Shown here: positions 24,921 through 34,044 of the stretch, piece by piece
How positions within the stretch are numbered: position 1 is the first letter of the stretch
Layout: each line of letters begins with the position of its first letter
Source of the DNA: Clostridiaceae bacterium
GTDB lineage: Bacteria; Bacillota; Clostridia; Acetivibrionales; DULL01
DNA length: 44,998 bases
Assembly: GCA_012840395.1 (NCBI GenBank)
Contig: DULL01000028.1
Coordinates: 1 to 44,998, forward strand
Reading direction: 5' to 3'
Made by a program: the position numbers and the translations under genes
The notes under the pieces: model-generated
What the model saw: the letters and a program-made list of their open reading frames with translations, nothing else
Told to the model about the DNA's origin: nothing
Database searches by the model: none

Positions 24921-26381
24921 TTATTTTCTTCTCTTTCTTATCACCGCAACAGTTAATATGGCAACAATTATTATGGTAAATATTTTACCAAAGCCCATTA
25001 ATAATGGTGCAAAATAACGCAAATTCCTCCATACTTTTCCTAAGGACTTATCAATTTTTGAAACTTTCTCATTAGAATATAAAGTGAAGAAAAGATCATC
25101 CTCGGGCAAAGATTCCAAAAATGCTACATAAGTGTTGTCGCTTGTCTTTTCCAGTTGGATGCTGCTTTCAACAATATAAGGGGCTTCCTTGGGAGTGATA
25201 ATTTTAATGTTAAGGTTTTTAAAATCGCTCCATTTTTTTGCAGGATTCAAAATATAATCAAAGTAATAAAGAGGTTTTGAAGTTTTCCTCATATCCATGG
25301 TTCCGGTTATATTGTAATTTACAGTTACTTCTTTTTCACTATTTTCAGGAAATTCAACAGTATAGACAAAAGCAATTATTCTTCTTAAACGCCACTGATC
25401 TGTGAGAACCGAGTCTGAACTAAATCCCATACCTTGTTCAAGGTATTTATCTAAAGTCTTTGCATACATATTATAGAGTTGTACCTCAGAAAGTATTTTT
25501 GTATTTTGCTGTTTGACAGAAGCCATTTCATTTTCATTGCTGCCCATATCGTTGTCTTCAGTGGCCATTTTCATAAGATATGATTTAACTTCCATTTCCT
25601 GAGAGGCAATATGGTGTGTAAATAAGTCGGTTTTTTCCTTAAGTTCTCCGTCTGAAAATGCACTTATCTTTATATCTATGTCTTCTCCCAGGACATAAAC
25701 TTCCAAGGTTTCTGGTTCATAACACCAGGCAGCAATTCTTACTTTATCACTGCTGCGTTCATACCGATTAAAACCTTTAGTAAACACTTTTGTTTTATTA
25801 TAATCAAATCTGAAATCTACTACGAAATTAACTCTCTGTTCGGTTGTTGGCTTTACATTTATAGTATACAATTTTCCTTTTTCGTCTATTTCAAAGTTTT
25901 CAGCCTGATAATATTTATCTGATATTGTTCCAACAATGTTTTCAAAATCAAAGGCTTTCTTTTTGTTTTCTTCAGAGTTATTTCTATAGTTCTCAACAAC
26001 ATCTCCTATATATATTTCATAAGGCAGACTGCTGCCGTCAGCTGTAATTTCAACATCACTAGCCTTAAAACTCGCAAGTTCTGCCACAACAGGAAATGCC
26101 ATTTGTACTGATTGAGCCTGATCTGTAGAGTTTACCATATGATAAGTTGCAGTAACCTTCCCATCAATTGTATAGGAGCGCCCTTCATAATCAGAAAAAT
26201 CAAAAGTGAGATCTTCATTTTTAACAATTATAGGAGAATTTTCTTTTACCAGCATTACTTCAGAAGCAGGGTATCCTTGCCAGTATGTTGGTCCTGAGTT
26301 GGCAAGGACATTAGAGGGTAACAGGCCAGCCAAGCCCGTTAGAACAATACTTATAGCAATGCCTACTGCAAACTTTCTCAT
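24921..26381 (-). CDS. Exported, membrane-anchored protein of unknown function
   Basis: 486 residues from the ATG at 26381 (AAGGGG 7 bases upstream; an earlier frame start at 26405 has none). An N-terminal signal sequence ends near VLANSGPTYW, and a C-terminal membrane segment (IFTIIIVAILTVAVI) is followed by KRRK, so the bulk faces outward and the tail is anchored. The ectodomain of about 430 residues is beta-rich with paired strands (VTATYHMVNSTDQAQSVQMA; EKEVTVNYNITGTM). I do not recognise a named domain. It lies 27 bases after the UROD-like gene, probably in one transcript. Confidence 0.75.
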   Translation of the reverse strand: MRKFAVGIAISIVLTGLAGLLPSNVLANSGPTYWQGYPASEVMLVKENSPIIVKNEDLTFDFSDYEGRSYTIDGKVTATYHMVNSTDQAQSVQMAFPVVAELASFKASDVEITADGSSLPYEIYIGDVVENYRNNSEENKKKAFDFENIVGTISDKYYQAENFEIDEKGKLYTINVKPTTEQRVNFVVDFRFDYNKTKVFTKGFNRYERSSDKVRIAAWCYEPETLEVYVLGEDIDIKISAFSDGELKEKTDLFTHHIASQEMEVKSYLMKMATEDNDMGSNENEMASVKQQNTKILSEVQLYNMYAKTLDKYLEQGMGFSSDSVLTDQWRLRRIIAFVYTVEFPENSEKEVTVNYNITGTMDMRKTSKPLYYFDYILNPAKKWSDFKNLNIKIITPKEAPYIVESSIQLEKTSDNTYVAFLESLPEDDLFFTLYSNEKVSKIDKSLGKVWRNLRYFAPLLMGFGKIFTIIIVAILTVAVIRKRRK

Positions 26382-26408
26382 GAAGTAACCCCTTGTTTTT
26401 TCCATTTA

Positions 26409-27506
26409 TTAATATTTATCAATAAATTCCCTTACCAGCTTAATTCTGTGTTCCAGTCCGTCAGGAGGTACTTGATCAGCCACTCCCATAACAAATCTTG
26501 TATCATCTTTAAAAACATCAATAACATTTTGCAGATGGCTTATAAAGGCGTCCTCAGAGTAACTGGGAGAGAATAGTGCTCCTGGCAGGCCGCCCCATAT
26601 TACTATATTATCTCCTGCTGTTTTTCTTAAGTCTTCAAGTTTTATGTCACCTACAGGGTATGGTGTAACGGCTTCAGCTACATCAAATCCGCAGGGTTCC
26701 AGCAAAGGCAAACAGGCACCGAGAGTTCCGTCTATATGTATGCCTATATATTTACCTGCTTTATGCAGTTGCTCAATTCTCTTTTTGTAATAAGGCATAT
26801 TGTATTTCTCAAATAAAGTCTTACCTGTTATTTCACTGGAAAGATTTTCTGCAAACTCCACATAAACAGCAGGAGAGGCGCATAATATATCAAAAACCTC
26901 GTCTTCTGAATCCTGAATCATACAAATTATTTCTTCAAATTCTTCAGTTTCATCCAAGTACAATTCTATTGTTTTTTCAACTCCTGCCCATCTTGCCAGA
27001 AGCTTTTGTAAAGGAGCTACAGATATAGGTGCAATAGCAGTTGCTATTCCATGTTCACCCCAAAGTTCGTCTATTCTGCTAAACTCCTTATAGTTTTCAG
27101 AATATCTTGTATTCTTAAAAATGTAGAGCATTACTCTTAAGTCATTGATATCCTTGACAAAATGTTCCTGATAAGCCCAGGAGTAAGTTGCCGGTGAGTA
27201 CTTCTGAACCGATCTTATATTCCCTACAGGAGTATTATATTCACATATGTGAAGGTCTTCAGTTTTTTTCTCGCTGTAAGATATACTCTTATCAAGATGT
27301 GTGTTCCATACAAAAGGAGGATAAAAACAAATACCTGCTCCTAAATCTTTATAAAAATTCAGGTATCCGGTCTCACCTTTATACTTATCCTGCAGGATTC
27401 CCCTGATTGTCATGCTATCATATAAATAGGATAAATCCGCGTACCAGGGCATCCTGTCCGGTTTTTGTCCTTTTAGTACACTTAATAGTCTTTCTCTCTC
27501 AGTCAC
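26409..27506 (-). CDS. Uroporphyrinogen decarboxylase-like protein (UROD superfamily)
   Basis: 365 residues starting with GTG behind GGAGG. The opening TERERLLSVLKGQKPDRMPW and the C-terminal GIHIDGTLGACLPLLEPCGF, then IVIWGGLPG are typical of the UROD/corrinoid methyltransferase (MtaA, MtbA) superfamily, with a TIM-barrel fold. No other haem genes are near, so haem biosynthesis is unlikely. The closest relatives by appearance are the uncharacterised clostridial group predicted to act in methyl transfer or demethylation. A corrinoid protein gene is not adjacent. It is followed by the exported protein in the same transcription unit. Confidence 0.75.
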   Translation of the reverse strand: MTERERLLSVLKGQKPDRMPWYADLSYLYDSMTIRGILQDKYKGETGYLNFYKDLGAGICFYPPFVWNTHLDKSISYSEKKTEDLHICEYNTPVGNIRSVQKYSPATYSWAYQEHFVKDINDLRVMLYIFKNTRYSENYKEFSRIDELWGEHGIATAIAPISVAPLQKLLARWAGVEKTIELYLDETEEFEEIICMIQDSEDEVFDILCASPAVYVEFAENLSSEITGKTLFEKYNMPYYKKRIEQLHKAGKYIGIHIDGTLGACLPLLEPCGFDVAEAVTPYPVGDIKLEDLRKTAGDNIVIWGGLPGALFSPSYSEDAFISHLQNVIDVFKDDTRFVMGVADQVPPDGLEHRIKLVREFIDKY

Positions 27507-27610
27507 AATACGTCCTCCATTATATAAGAATATTATTTATTGTTAGATATAAATAAATATAGTATCATTTAACCTGATGTGAATAGTTATTTCATGTTTT
27601 AGTTATTGTT

Positions 27611-27639
27611 ATTCTAGCATACTATTTACCGTTTGTCTA
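27611..27639 (-). promoter_or_regulatory. Promoter of the UROD-like operon
   Basis: -35 TAGACA (27634-27639), 17-base spacer, -10 TAGAAT (27611-27616) on the minus strand. It sits about 105 bases before the GTG start of the UROD-like gene. Confidence 0.5.
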
Positions 27640-27686
27640 ACTGGACAGTCAAGAGTATTCCACCTATTTCCATGTTTTAACAGTTT

Positions 27687-27836
27687 TCACTGTTTGCCAC
27701 ACTTTGCCGCATTACTGCAGCATGCGCTGCAGGAACTGCAGCCCTGTCCCCTGTACATTTTTCTAACATTCTTTACAATGATCCAAATTGCTGCCAGGCA
27801 AAATATTGCTATAGCAATAATCTCAATAATCTTCAT
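27687..27836 (-). CDS. FeoB-associated Cys-rich membrane protein
   Basis: 49 residues. One membrane segment (residues about 3-22, IIEIIAIAIFCLAAIWIIV) is followed by KNVRKMYRGQ and a Cys cluster, CSSCSACC with a further Cys46. This is the short protein that follows feoB in many Firmicutes (FeoB_associated family). The ATG at 27836 is behind AAGGATGG. It follows feoB by 99 bases in the same direction, so it is the third gene of the ferrous iron uptake unit. The Cys cluster may bind iron; its exact role is not known. Confidence 0.85.
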   Translation of the reverse strand: MKIIEIIAIAIFCLAAIWIIVKNVRKMYRGQGCSSCSACCSNAAKCGKQ

Positions 27837-27935
27837 ACAATCACCATCCTTTTCGGCCTACTGTCTTCATAGTCTCAAACACTACCTTTAATCTTGTTCT
27901 ATTACACTTTTCCATTTCATTTTTTACAAATTCAC

Positions 27936-29975
27936 TTATTCAAATCCCAACATTAATCCTATCTGGTATGTCAGTACAGATAATATCCATGCACAGACCA
28001 AGCCATATAAGATAGCTATAACTGTCCATTTTACCGATTTGGTCTCGCTTTTTATGCATCCTATGGTTGCAATACAAGGTGAATAAAGGAGTGCCATAAG
28101 CATGAAGGAATATGCGGATAAAGGAGTAAAGTGCTGCATAAGTATTGAATCCAATCCATACTCTCCTGCTTTATATACTACTCCAAATGTACTTACAACT
28201 ACTTCTTTTGCCAGTACTCCAAATATCAGGGCAATTGTCGCCTGCCATGTTCCAAATCCTGCAGGTTTAAATATTGGAGCTATAAAAGAACTTATTTTCC
28301 CTATTAAGCTTTCATCGCTGGCATATTCCACACCTGCAGGCAGGCTGGAAAGTAGCCATATTATAACTACTGCTGCCAGAATTATAGTAGTTACTCTCTT
28401 TACAAAATCACTTACCTTGTCCCACATATGAATTAATACTCCTCTTAAAGTGGGAATCCTATATGGAGGAAGTTCTATTATAAAAGAGGAATCTTCACTT
28501 TCAGGAATCAGTTTACCGAACAATTTAGTTGTAGCTATTGCCATTACTATTCCTATCAGGTATAGGGATGCAACTACCAATGCCTGATTTTTTGAAAAAA
28601 ATGCACCTGCAAACAAAACATACACAGGAAGACGGGCACTGCATGAAATAAAGGGATTAGCCATAATAGTAATTAGCCTGTCCCGTTTGCTTTCCAAAGT
28701 CCTTGTAGCCATTACAGCAGGCACATTACATCCGAATCCCAGTATGAAAGGTATAAATGCTTTGCCGTTGAGACCTACCGTTCTCATAGGTTTGTCCATT
28801 ATATATGCTACTCTGGCCATATATCCGCTGTCCTCAAGTACGGCAATTGCCATAAAAAGCATAAATAAAACAGGAACTATGCTCAATACTGACCCAACTC
28901 CACCTATAATACCATCTATAATGAATGATGTGAAAATTTCAGAGGCACCAATAACAGCCAGGCCGTTTCCTGCCAGTTCGCTCAAACCCTCTACGCCCAT
29001 CTCCATAAGTCCTACTAAGGGCTCACTAAATTTAAATGTAAACACGAAAACCAGGTACATTACTGCTATAAAGAACGGCAACCCCCAAATTCTATGAGTA
29101 AGTACACTGTCAATTTTATCTGTTAAAGTATTAGTTTCTATCTTGGGAGTGCTGACACATTGTTTAACAATTTTATTAATTAACTCATATCTTTTAGAAA
29201 TTATATATGAGTCAAGTCCGGTCCCCAGCTGATTTTCCAGATTCTTTCTTTCAATCCTAATATAATCTAATAAATCTTTACCATTTTTCATAGCGGAAAT
29301 CTGGGTATTTAATTTTTCATCATCTTCCAGCAGTTTAATGGAAAGCCACCTTGAAGGGTATTTTTTAGATAATTCACTTATACCATCAATCATTTTGCTG
29401 ATTTGGAGAATTTTTTCTTCTACCACCGGACCATAATCAACTTTGAACTGTCCTTTTTTCTTTTGAGTTCCCTTTTCTTCCAATTTATGTTTTGTCAATA
29501 TAATTTCATTGATTTCATCTATACCTAACCTTTTGGTAGCTATGGTCGGTACTATATTTGTACCAAAATATTGAGACAATTTCTCCAAATTAATGTCTAT
29601 ACCTAATTTTTTTGTCTCATCCATCATATTAAGTGCAATAATAACATCCGCATCCATCTCCAGCAGCTGTACCGTAAGATATAAATTCCTGTTAAGGTTG
29701 GTAGAATCAACAACATTAACTATTACATCAGGTTTTTCATTTAATATATATTCTCTGGCAACAACCTCATCTTCAGAATAAGCTCCCATACTATATATTC
29801 CTGGGAGGTCAACTACCTTTATCAGCTCTCCTCTATATATTATCTCTCCTTCTCTTTTTTCCACAGTAACACCAGGCCAATTACCTACATGCTGTCTTGC
29901 ACCTGTTATATTGTTAAACAGGCTTGTTTTGCCTGTATTTGGATTACCTGCCAGAGCAACTGTAATACTTCCCAT
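27936..29975 (-). CDS. feoB: Ferrous iron transporter FeoB
   Basis: 679 residues, full length. N-terminal G domain: G1 GNPNTGKTS (10-18), G3 DLPG, G4 NMMD, then a helical linker (about 160-270). The membrane part has the two Gate regions (ILGFGCNVPAVMATRTLESK; LIFGVLAKEVVVSTFG) and about ten segments. It moves Fe2+ into the cell across the inner membrane. Neighbours feoA upstream and the Cys-rich companion downstream complete the usual Firmicute feo operon. No frame damage is seen. Confidence 0.96.
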   Translation of the reverse strand: MGSITVALAGNPNTGKTSLFNNITGARQHVGNWPGVTVEKREGEIIYRGELIKVVDLPGIYSMGAYSEDEVVAREYILNEKPDVIVNVVDSTNLNRNLYLTVQLLEMDADVIIALNMMDETKKLGIDINLEKLSQYFGTNIVPTIATKRLGIDEINEIILTKHKLEEKGTQKKKGQFKVDYGPVVEEKILQISKMIDGISELSKKYPSRWLSIKLLEDDEKLNTQISAMKNGKDLLDYIRIERKNLENQLGTGLDSYIISKRYELINKIVKQCVSTPKIETNTLTDKIDSVLTHRIWGLPFFIAVMYLVFVFTFKFSEPLVGLMEMGVEGLSELAGNGLAVIGASEIFTSFIIDGIIGGVGSVLSIVPVLFMLFMAIAVLEDSGYMARVAYIMDKPMRTVGLNGKAFIPFILGFGCNVPAVMATRTLESKRDRLITIMANPFISCSARLPVYVLFAGAFFSKNQALVVASLYLIGIVMAIATTKLFGKLIPESEDSSFIIELPPYRIPTLRGVLIHMWDKVSDFVKRVTTIILAAVVIIWLLSSLPAGVEYASDESLIGKISSFIAPIFKPAGFGTWQATIALIFGVLAKEVVVSTFGVVYKAGEYGLDSILMQHFTPLSAYSFMLMALLYSPCIATIGCIKSETKSVKWTVIAILYGLVCAWILSVLTYQIGLMLGFE

Positions 29976-30021
29976 AATTTACCCCCTCTTTTGTTAGACA
30001 CAACTAACATCCTGGCATAAA

Positions 30022-30267
30022 TTAAACAACAGCAATCTTTTGAGCCATTCCATGCCCTAAAGCAAACCTGCTGTTTCCAACCATTACTATTAAAGGCCCG
30101 CCGCTATTGGATAAAACTCTTATTGGTGTTCCTTCAAGAATTCCAATTTCCATTAATTTATTACGGCAATTTCTTCCTCCCATGATTTCTTTAACTTTTA
30201 CAATTTCACCGGAGTTAATATCATTTAATAAAGTAGGTTTATATTCTTTTATAATATGATTTTTCAT
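30022..30267 (-). CDS. feoA: Ferrous iron transport protein FeoA
   Basis: 81 residues from the ATG at 30267; GGGAGG is 8 bases upstream, while the in-frame GTG at 30276 overlaps it. A small SH3-like fold: LNDINSGEIVKVKEIMGG, KLMEIGILEGTPIRVLSN, then the end RFALGHGMAQKIAV. It is thought to help FeoB. It lies 46 bases upstream of feoB. The 200 bases before it are AT-rich; TTGACA occurs there without a convincing -10. Confidence 0.9.
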   Translation of the reverse strand: MKNHIIKEYKPTLLNDINSGEIVKVKEIMGGRNCRNKLMEIGILEGTPIRVLSNSGGPLIVMVGNSRFALGHGMAQKIAVV

Positions 30268-30467
30268 TAACAGCACCTCCCCAAAACATTATTATCCGAA
30301 TCTGCTTTTATCTATATCTATTTTTACTTCTATACTATTCTCTTTAGTTATCATAAATCTATTTTGTCAATTTACTTTTCGATTTATCTTCTTAATATTT
30401 CTTATTTTCTTAAATTGTCTTTATTTATTCTTTTTCTATATTGTCTTTAAATTTGTTACCTGTTAGT

Positions 30468-30899
30468 CTATACATCTTCTTTAGTGTAATTGTCCATAAA
30501 ATCTATTAACTTATCCAATGAAGTAGAACTTATTGAATGTTCAATCAAACAAGCATCCCTGTGGGAAATCTCTTTACTTACTCCTAAAACCTCCTCAAAA
30601 AACCTTACCAAAATATCATGTTTTTCTTTCACTTTCAAGGCTATCTGTTCACCCTTTTCTGTGAGAACCAAAGGACCATATTTTTCATGAGCAACCAGCC
30701 CAGCCTTTTTTAGCTGTGAGACTGCCTGATGTACACTGGATTTTGCAACCTCAAGCTCTTCAGCCAGATCTGTTACACGAACCTTTTCATTTTGTTGGCT
30801 TATGTTCAATATAGCCTCAAGATAATCCTGCAACGAGGGTGAAACACTAATTTTATTTGTCACATTTTCACATCCAAATTTATTAGTCTTACCTAACAT
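30468..30899 (-). CDS. DtxR/MntR-type metal-dependent regulator
   Basis: 143 residues. The winged helix (about 22-75; VTDLAEELEVAKSSVHQAVS, then LTEKGEQIAL) and the metal-binding dimer domain (EKHDILVRFFEEVLGVSKEI, then ACLIEHSIS) are those of DtxR/IdeR/MntR repressors. There is no C-terminal SH3 domain, as in MntR-like forms. With Fe2+ or Mn2+ bound it should repress iron uptake; the feo operon lies 200 bases downstream in the same direction. The start is uncertain: GGAGG is 15 bases before the ATG at 30899, and a GTG at 30863 is an alternative. Confidence 0.85.
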   Translation of the reverse strand: MLGKTNKFGCENVTNKISVSPSLQDYLEAILNISQQNEKVRVTDLAEELEVAKSSVHQAVSQLKKAGLVAHEKYGPLVLTEKGEQIALKVKEKHDILVRFFEEVLGVSKEISHRDACLIEHSISSTSLDKLIDFMDNYTKEDV

Positions 30900-31027
30900 T
30901 TATTTTACACTTTACCTCCATAAAAATCAATAATAGGGAAAATTTTTTTTAATATTTATAGACTCCCTCAATCGGACACACTTATACATAACCCTACATA
31001 TTATGTAGTAGGAATTATTAGTGTAAG

Positions 31028-31654
31028 ATGTGTATAAATATGTTTATATTCCCAATGGGTATAAATCCCCTACTAAATCAGAACTTATGCATACGGCCAG
31101 GCTATTTATATTTAAACAACCTCTTTCGCTCGCTTTGGGAGCAACATGCTGATTTGACAAGGCTGGCCATTATAAGTATAGTTTTCGATCTACCTATTAA
31201 AGACCACGTTATAAAGCGTCTCCTAAGAAATCCTGAAGACTTTAAATCAGCTTTAGAACCCTACTATGGAAATAAAACTGCCTCTCAATTTGCCAATTTG
31301 CTTGCAGAACATCTGACTTTGGCAGCACAGCTTGTTGAGGCAAATAAATCCGGTGATAAGAAGTCAGCAAAGATTTACGAAAAAAAATGGTATGAAAATG
31401 CAAGCAATATTGCCTCTTTCCTTAGTTGTATAAATCCCTGCTGGAGCCGTGAAGAATGGGAAAAAATGCTTTTTACCCATTTGGATTTTGTTAAGGCACA
31501 GGCAACAAATATGCTCACAAAAGATTATGCCAAAGCTATAGCCATATTTGATCCCTATGAAAGACAGGTTCTGGAAATGGCTGATATTATGTCCATGGGT
31601 ATAATAAGGCAATTCCCATATAAATTTGTCTATAGCCCGCCCCTTAATCACTAG
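31028..31654 (+). CDS. Conserved clostridial protein of unknown function
   Basis: 208 residues, all-helical in appearance: LWEQHADLTRLAIISIVFDL, then RLLRNPEDFKSALEPYYGNK and INPCWSREEWEKMLFTHLDF. I recognise the pattern as one found in many Firmicutes, where it has often been labelled loosely (for example as acetylglutamate kinase) without support; no nucleotide-binding motif is present. There is no signal peptide. The start is uncertain; the ATG at 31055 gives the more usual N-terminus. Transcribed divergently from the DtxR-type gene; CTACATA-T-TATGTAG (30994-31008) lies just upstream. Confidence 0.65.
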   Translation: MCINMFIFPMGINPLLNQNLCIRPGYLYLNNLFRSLWEQHADLTRLAIISIVFDLPIKDHVIKRLLRNPEDFKSALEPYYGNKTASQFANLLAEHLTLAAQLVEANKSGDKKSAKIYEKKWYENASNIASFLSCINPCWSREEWEKMLFTHLDFVKAQATNMLTKDYAKAIAIFDPYERQVLEMADIMSMGIIRQFPYKFVYSPPLNH

Positions 31655-31665
31655 TTCTAAGGGGC
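31639..31665 (+). terminator. Terminator overlapping a stop codon
   Basis: A perfect 8-bp stem, GCCCCTTA / TAAGGGGC, with an 11-base loop, followed by TGACTTTTATAT. The stop codon of the plus-strand gene lies in the loop. The next gene is convergent, so the hairpin may end both. Confidence 0.6.
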
Positions 31666-31728
31666 TGACTTTTATATATCAGAGCAGGGAACAATTTCTG
31701 TCCTTTAACTGTTAAGCCGCAAGAGAAT

Positions 31729-32469
31729 CTAGAAAATTGCAGCTAATAGCCCAATAAGAATGATTATCGGGGATATGCACCAGGATATACGCTGCATGGT
31801 AATATAAAAATCTGAGGGTTCAGGGTTTTCTACACTAAGGGAGTGCCTTAACCGGAAGAAAAATAACGGATACTTTATATCAATTACAGTTATAATAATC
31901 AAGAATATGGAAATAACTAAAAGTCTTACATCTCCCCGTATTTGTTCACCTTCCCCAGATGCAAAACTCACAACACTTTTTAGATATATTTTATAATCTG
32001 ATTTATAAGGATTTTGGTCATTAATAATAATATGCCCGATTCCTTCAATAAATGGTTCTTCGTTTTTATCGAATAAAAATATATCTCCTTCCCTATATCT
32101 GCCTTCAAAAATAATATTATTGTTTATATCCTTTATTACTACTTTTTCACGAAAATCCTCATTATTCTTTTCAAAACCTACTTCATATTTCTCAACTATA
32201 TTATTGGGCAGCCTATAAATAACTTCAATGTTATCATGGATACCTTTTATGCCTTTTACAGTAATGTGTATTTGGCCCCACCGGCCTTTGCCTATATAGT
32301 GAGTATCTGCCCCGATAACCTCTTTCTTCAGAAACACCTCATCATATACAACGCCCTTAGTGAAAAAAACAAGAAAATACATCCAGGACAAAGTAATAAC
32401 TAATAGGGTTAAAGCTATTATAAATATTTTACTTTCTTTAGCTAATCTCTTTATATTTTCAATAACCAT
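31729..32469 (-). CDS. Membrane protein of unknown function
   Basis: 246 residues. Membrane segments at about 15-35, 184-203 and 222-245 flank an outer domain of about 145 residues (GRWGQIHITVKGIKGIHDNI, IIFEGRYREGDIFLF, IIINDQNPYKSDYKIYLKSV). The loop before the last segment reads ENPEPSDFYITMQRISW. I do not recognise a named family. GAGGA precedes the ATG at 32469. It is a single gene, convergent with the plus-strand gene at 31028. Confidence 0.65.
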   Translation of the reverse strand: MVIENIKRLAKESKIFIIALTLLVITLSWMYFLVFFTKGVVYDEVFLKKEVIGADTHYIGKGRWGQIHITVKGIKGIHDNIEVIYRLPNNIVEKYEVGFEKNNEDFREKVVIKDINNNIIFEGRYREGDIFLFDKNEEPFIEGIGHIIINDQNPYKSDYKIYLKSVVSFASGEGEQIRGDVRLLVISIFLIIITVIDIKYPLFFFRLRHSLSVENPEPSDFYITMQRISWCISPIIILIGLLAAIF

Positions 32470-32688
32470 AAATATATCCTCACATTTAATTTCACTTTAC
32501 TGCTTTCTTTATTCTCGAGCAATTTCTTTTATAGCTTAATACTATTCTATAGTACTATTATTAATAATCATATAATTGATATGGTTAACAGTGTTATTGA
32601 TATATTATCACAAATTGACAGTACTATATCACTTTGTCAGAAAAAATATATGCTTTTTCTGTTATAATAATATTCTTTTGAATAAATA
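32470..32688. other. AT-rich intergenic stretch, no gene seen
   Basis: No open frame of note in either direction. ATAGTACTAT-type short palindromes occur (near 32550 and 32620) but no convincing promoter could be assigned to the membrane-protein gene that starts at 32469. Confidence 0.5.
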
Positions 32689-32725
32689 AAACCCATCTCT
32701 TAGTTTTGATATAAGAGACGGGTTT
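32689..32725 (-). terminator. Terminator of the alcohol dehydrogenase gene
   Basis: A stem of AAACCC-A-TCTCTTA against TAAGAGA-C-GGGTTT (one mismatch) with a 9-base loop; on the minus strand TATTTATTC follows. It lies 31 bases after the dehydrogenase stop. Confidence 0.65.
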
Positions 32726-32755
32726 ATGCTTTTATATATTTTTTAGCTAGTCATT

Positions 32756-33934
32756 TTATTTTGCCAAAGCTAATTTATAAATTTTTTCAATATCTTCATT
32801 ATATAATGGCACAAACCTTCCTAAGCATTCTCCTTCCTTCAGGCCAAGATTCTTTACTAATACCGGAATATCCTCTTCTTTTGCACCTAGCTCTTCAAAG
32901 TTGGAAGGTAATCCAAGAGATTTCCAGAAGACCTGAAGCCTGTTTATACCTTCAAGAGCTGTAGCTTCAGGATTTGCAAAGTCCATACTGCATCCCCAGA
33001 CACGTACTGCTATCTGGGCAAATCTGTCGATATCATGCTTCATAACATATTTCATCCATGCTGGGAATACTACTGCCAGACCAGCTCCATGGGGGACATC
33101 ATACAGCGCTGATAACTCATGTTCAAGAATATGGCTGCTCCAGTCCTGTTGGCGGCCAACACCACAAACATTATTATGGGCTATCATTCCTGCCCACATA
33201 ATATTTGCTCTGGCTTCATAGTCTCTGGGGTTTTTCATAACTCTTGGAGCTTCTCTAATCATAGTAAGCAATACGGCCTCACAAAGCCGATCTGTTATTT
33301 CTACTCCTTTTGTGTTGGTAAAATAACGTTCAAATACATGAGCCATTATATCTGCAACACCGTTTGCAGTCTGATCAGGAGGTAAAGTATAGGTGAGTTC
33401 AGGATTCAGGATGGAAAATGTGGGACGCAAATACTCGCTGCCTGCTCCTTTCTTTTTCATATATTTTTCATGAGTGATAACTGTATCAGGTGAACCTTCG
33501 CTTCCTGCAGCTGCAATTGTTAATACAGTGCCAACCGGCAGTGCTTCCTTAATTTGTGCCTTGCCGCTAAAAAAGTCCCAAAAATCTCCATCATATTTCA
33601 CGCCCGCAGCTATGGCTTTTGCTGAATCTATAACACTTCCACCACCAACAGCAAGAATAAAATCAACACCTTCTCTGCGGCATAGATCAATACCCTCATA
33701 AACAAGGCCACTTCTGGGATTAGGTACCACACCGCCCAGTTCTATGTAGTCAATTCCCTCTGCTCTCAGAGATTCTTCAACCCTGTCCAAAAGTCCTGAC
33801 CTTTTAACCGATCCCCCTCCAAAATGGACCAGTACTTTACTTCCTCCAAAACGTCTTACCAAAGATCCTGCTTCTTTTTCTGTGTCTTTCCCGAACATAA
33901 AATAGGTGGGACTATAAAAGGTAAAGTTATTCAT
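32756..33934 (-). CDS. Iron-containing alcohol dehydrogenase, butanol dehydrogenase type
   Basis: 392 residues, full length for group III alcohol dehydrogenases. The dinucleotide loop is VGGGSVIDSAKAIA; the metal ligands are in GVADIMAHVFERYF (Asp, His) and ILEHELSALYDVPHGAGLAV (two His). The start TFYSPTYFMFGKDTEKEAG is that of the YqhD/BdhA branch, which reduces aldehydes such as butyraldehyde with NADPH. GGAGG precedes the ATG. Probably a fermentative or aldehyde-removing enzyme; the gene has its own terminator. Confidence 0.92.
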   Translation of the reverse strand: MNNFTFYSPTYFMFGKDTEKEAGSLVRRFGGSKVLVHFGGGSVKRSGLLDRVEESLRAEGIDYIELGGVVPNPRSGLVYEGIDLCRREGVDFILAVGGGSVIDSAKAIAAGVKYDGDFWDFFSGKAQIKEALPVGTVLTIAAAGSEGSPDTVITHEKYMKKKGAGSEYLRPTFSILNPELTYTLPPDQTANGVADIMAHVFERYFTNTKGVEITDRLCEAVLLTMIREAPRVMKNPRDYEARANIMWAGMIAHNNVCGVGRQQDWSSHILEHELSALYDVPHGAGLAVVFPAWMKYVMKHDIDRFAQIAVRVWGCSMDFANPEATALEGINRLQVFWKSLGLPSNFEELGAKEEDIPVLVKNLGLKEGECLGRFVPLYNEDIEKIYKLALAK

Positions 33935-34044
33935 GGCATCCTCCTTAATTTAATATTATTTTCCATAGTATTGTTTCCGTATATTAATTAGTATAAAGTA
34001 ACTATAAAAAATCCCTGGTTTCAGGCAATCAACAGACTTACATC

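Noticed and set aside
27694-27891. 65-residue plus-strand frame
   Set aside because: It is antisense to the short Cys-rich FeoB companion gene, which has a clear family match and ribosome site.
30268-30467. Iron-regulator box before feoA
   Set aside because: TTGACA and two AAAGACAAT copies are visible, but no palindrome resembling a DtxR or Fur site and no proper -10 were found.
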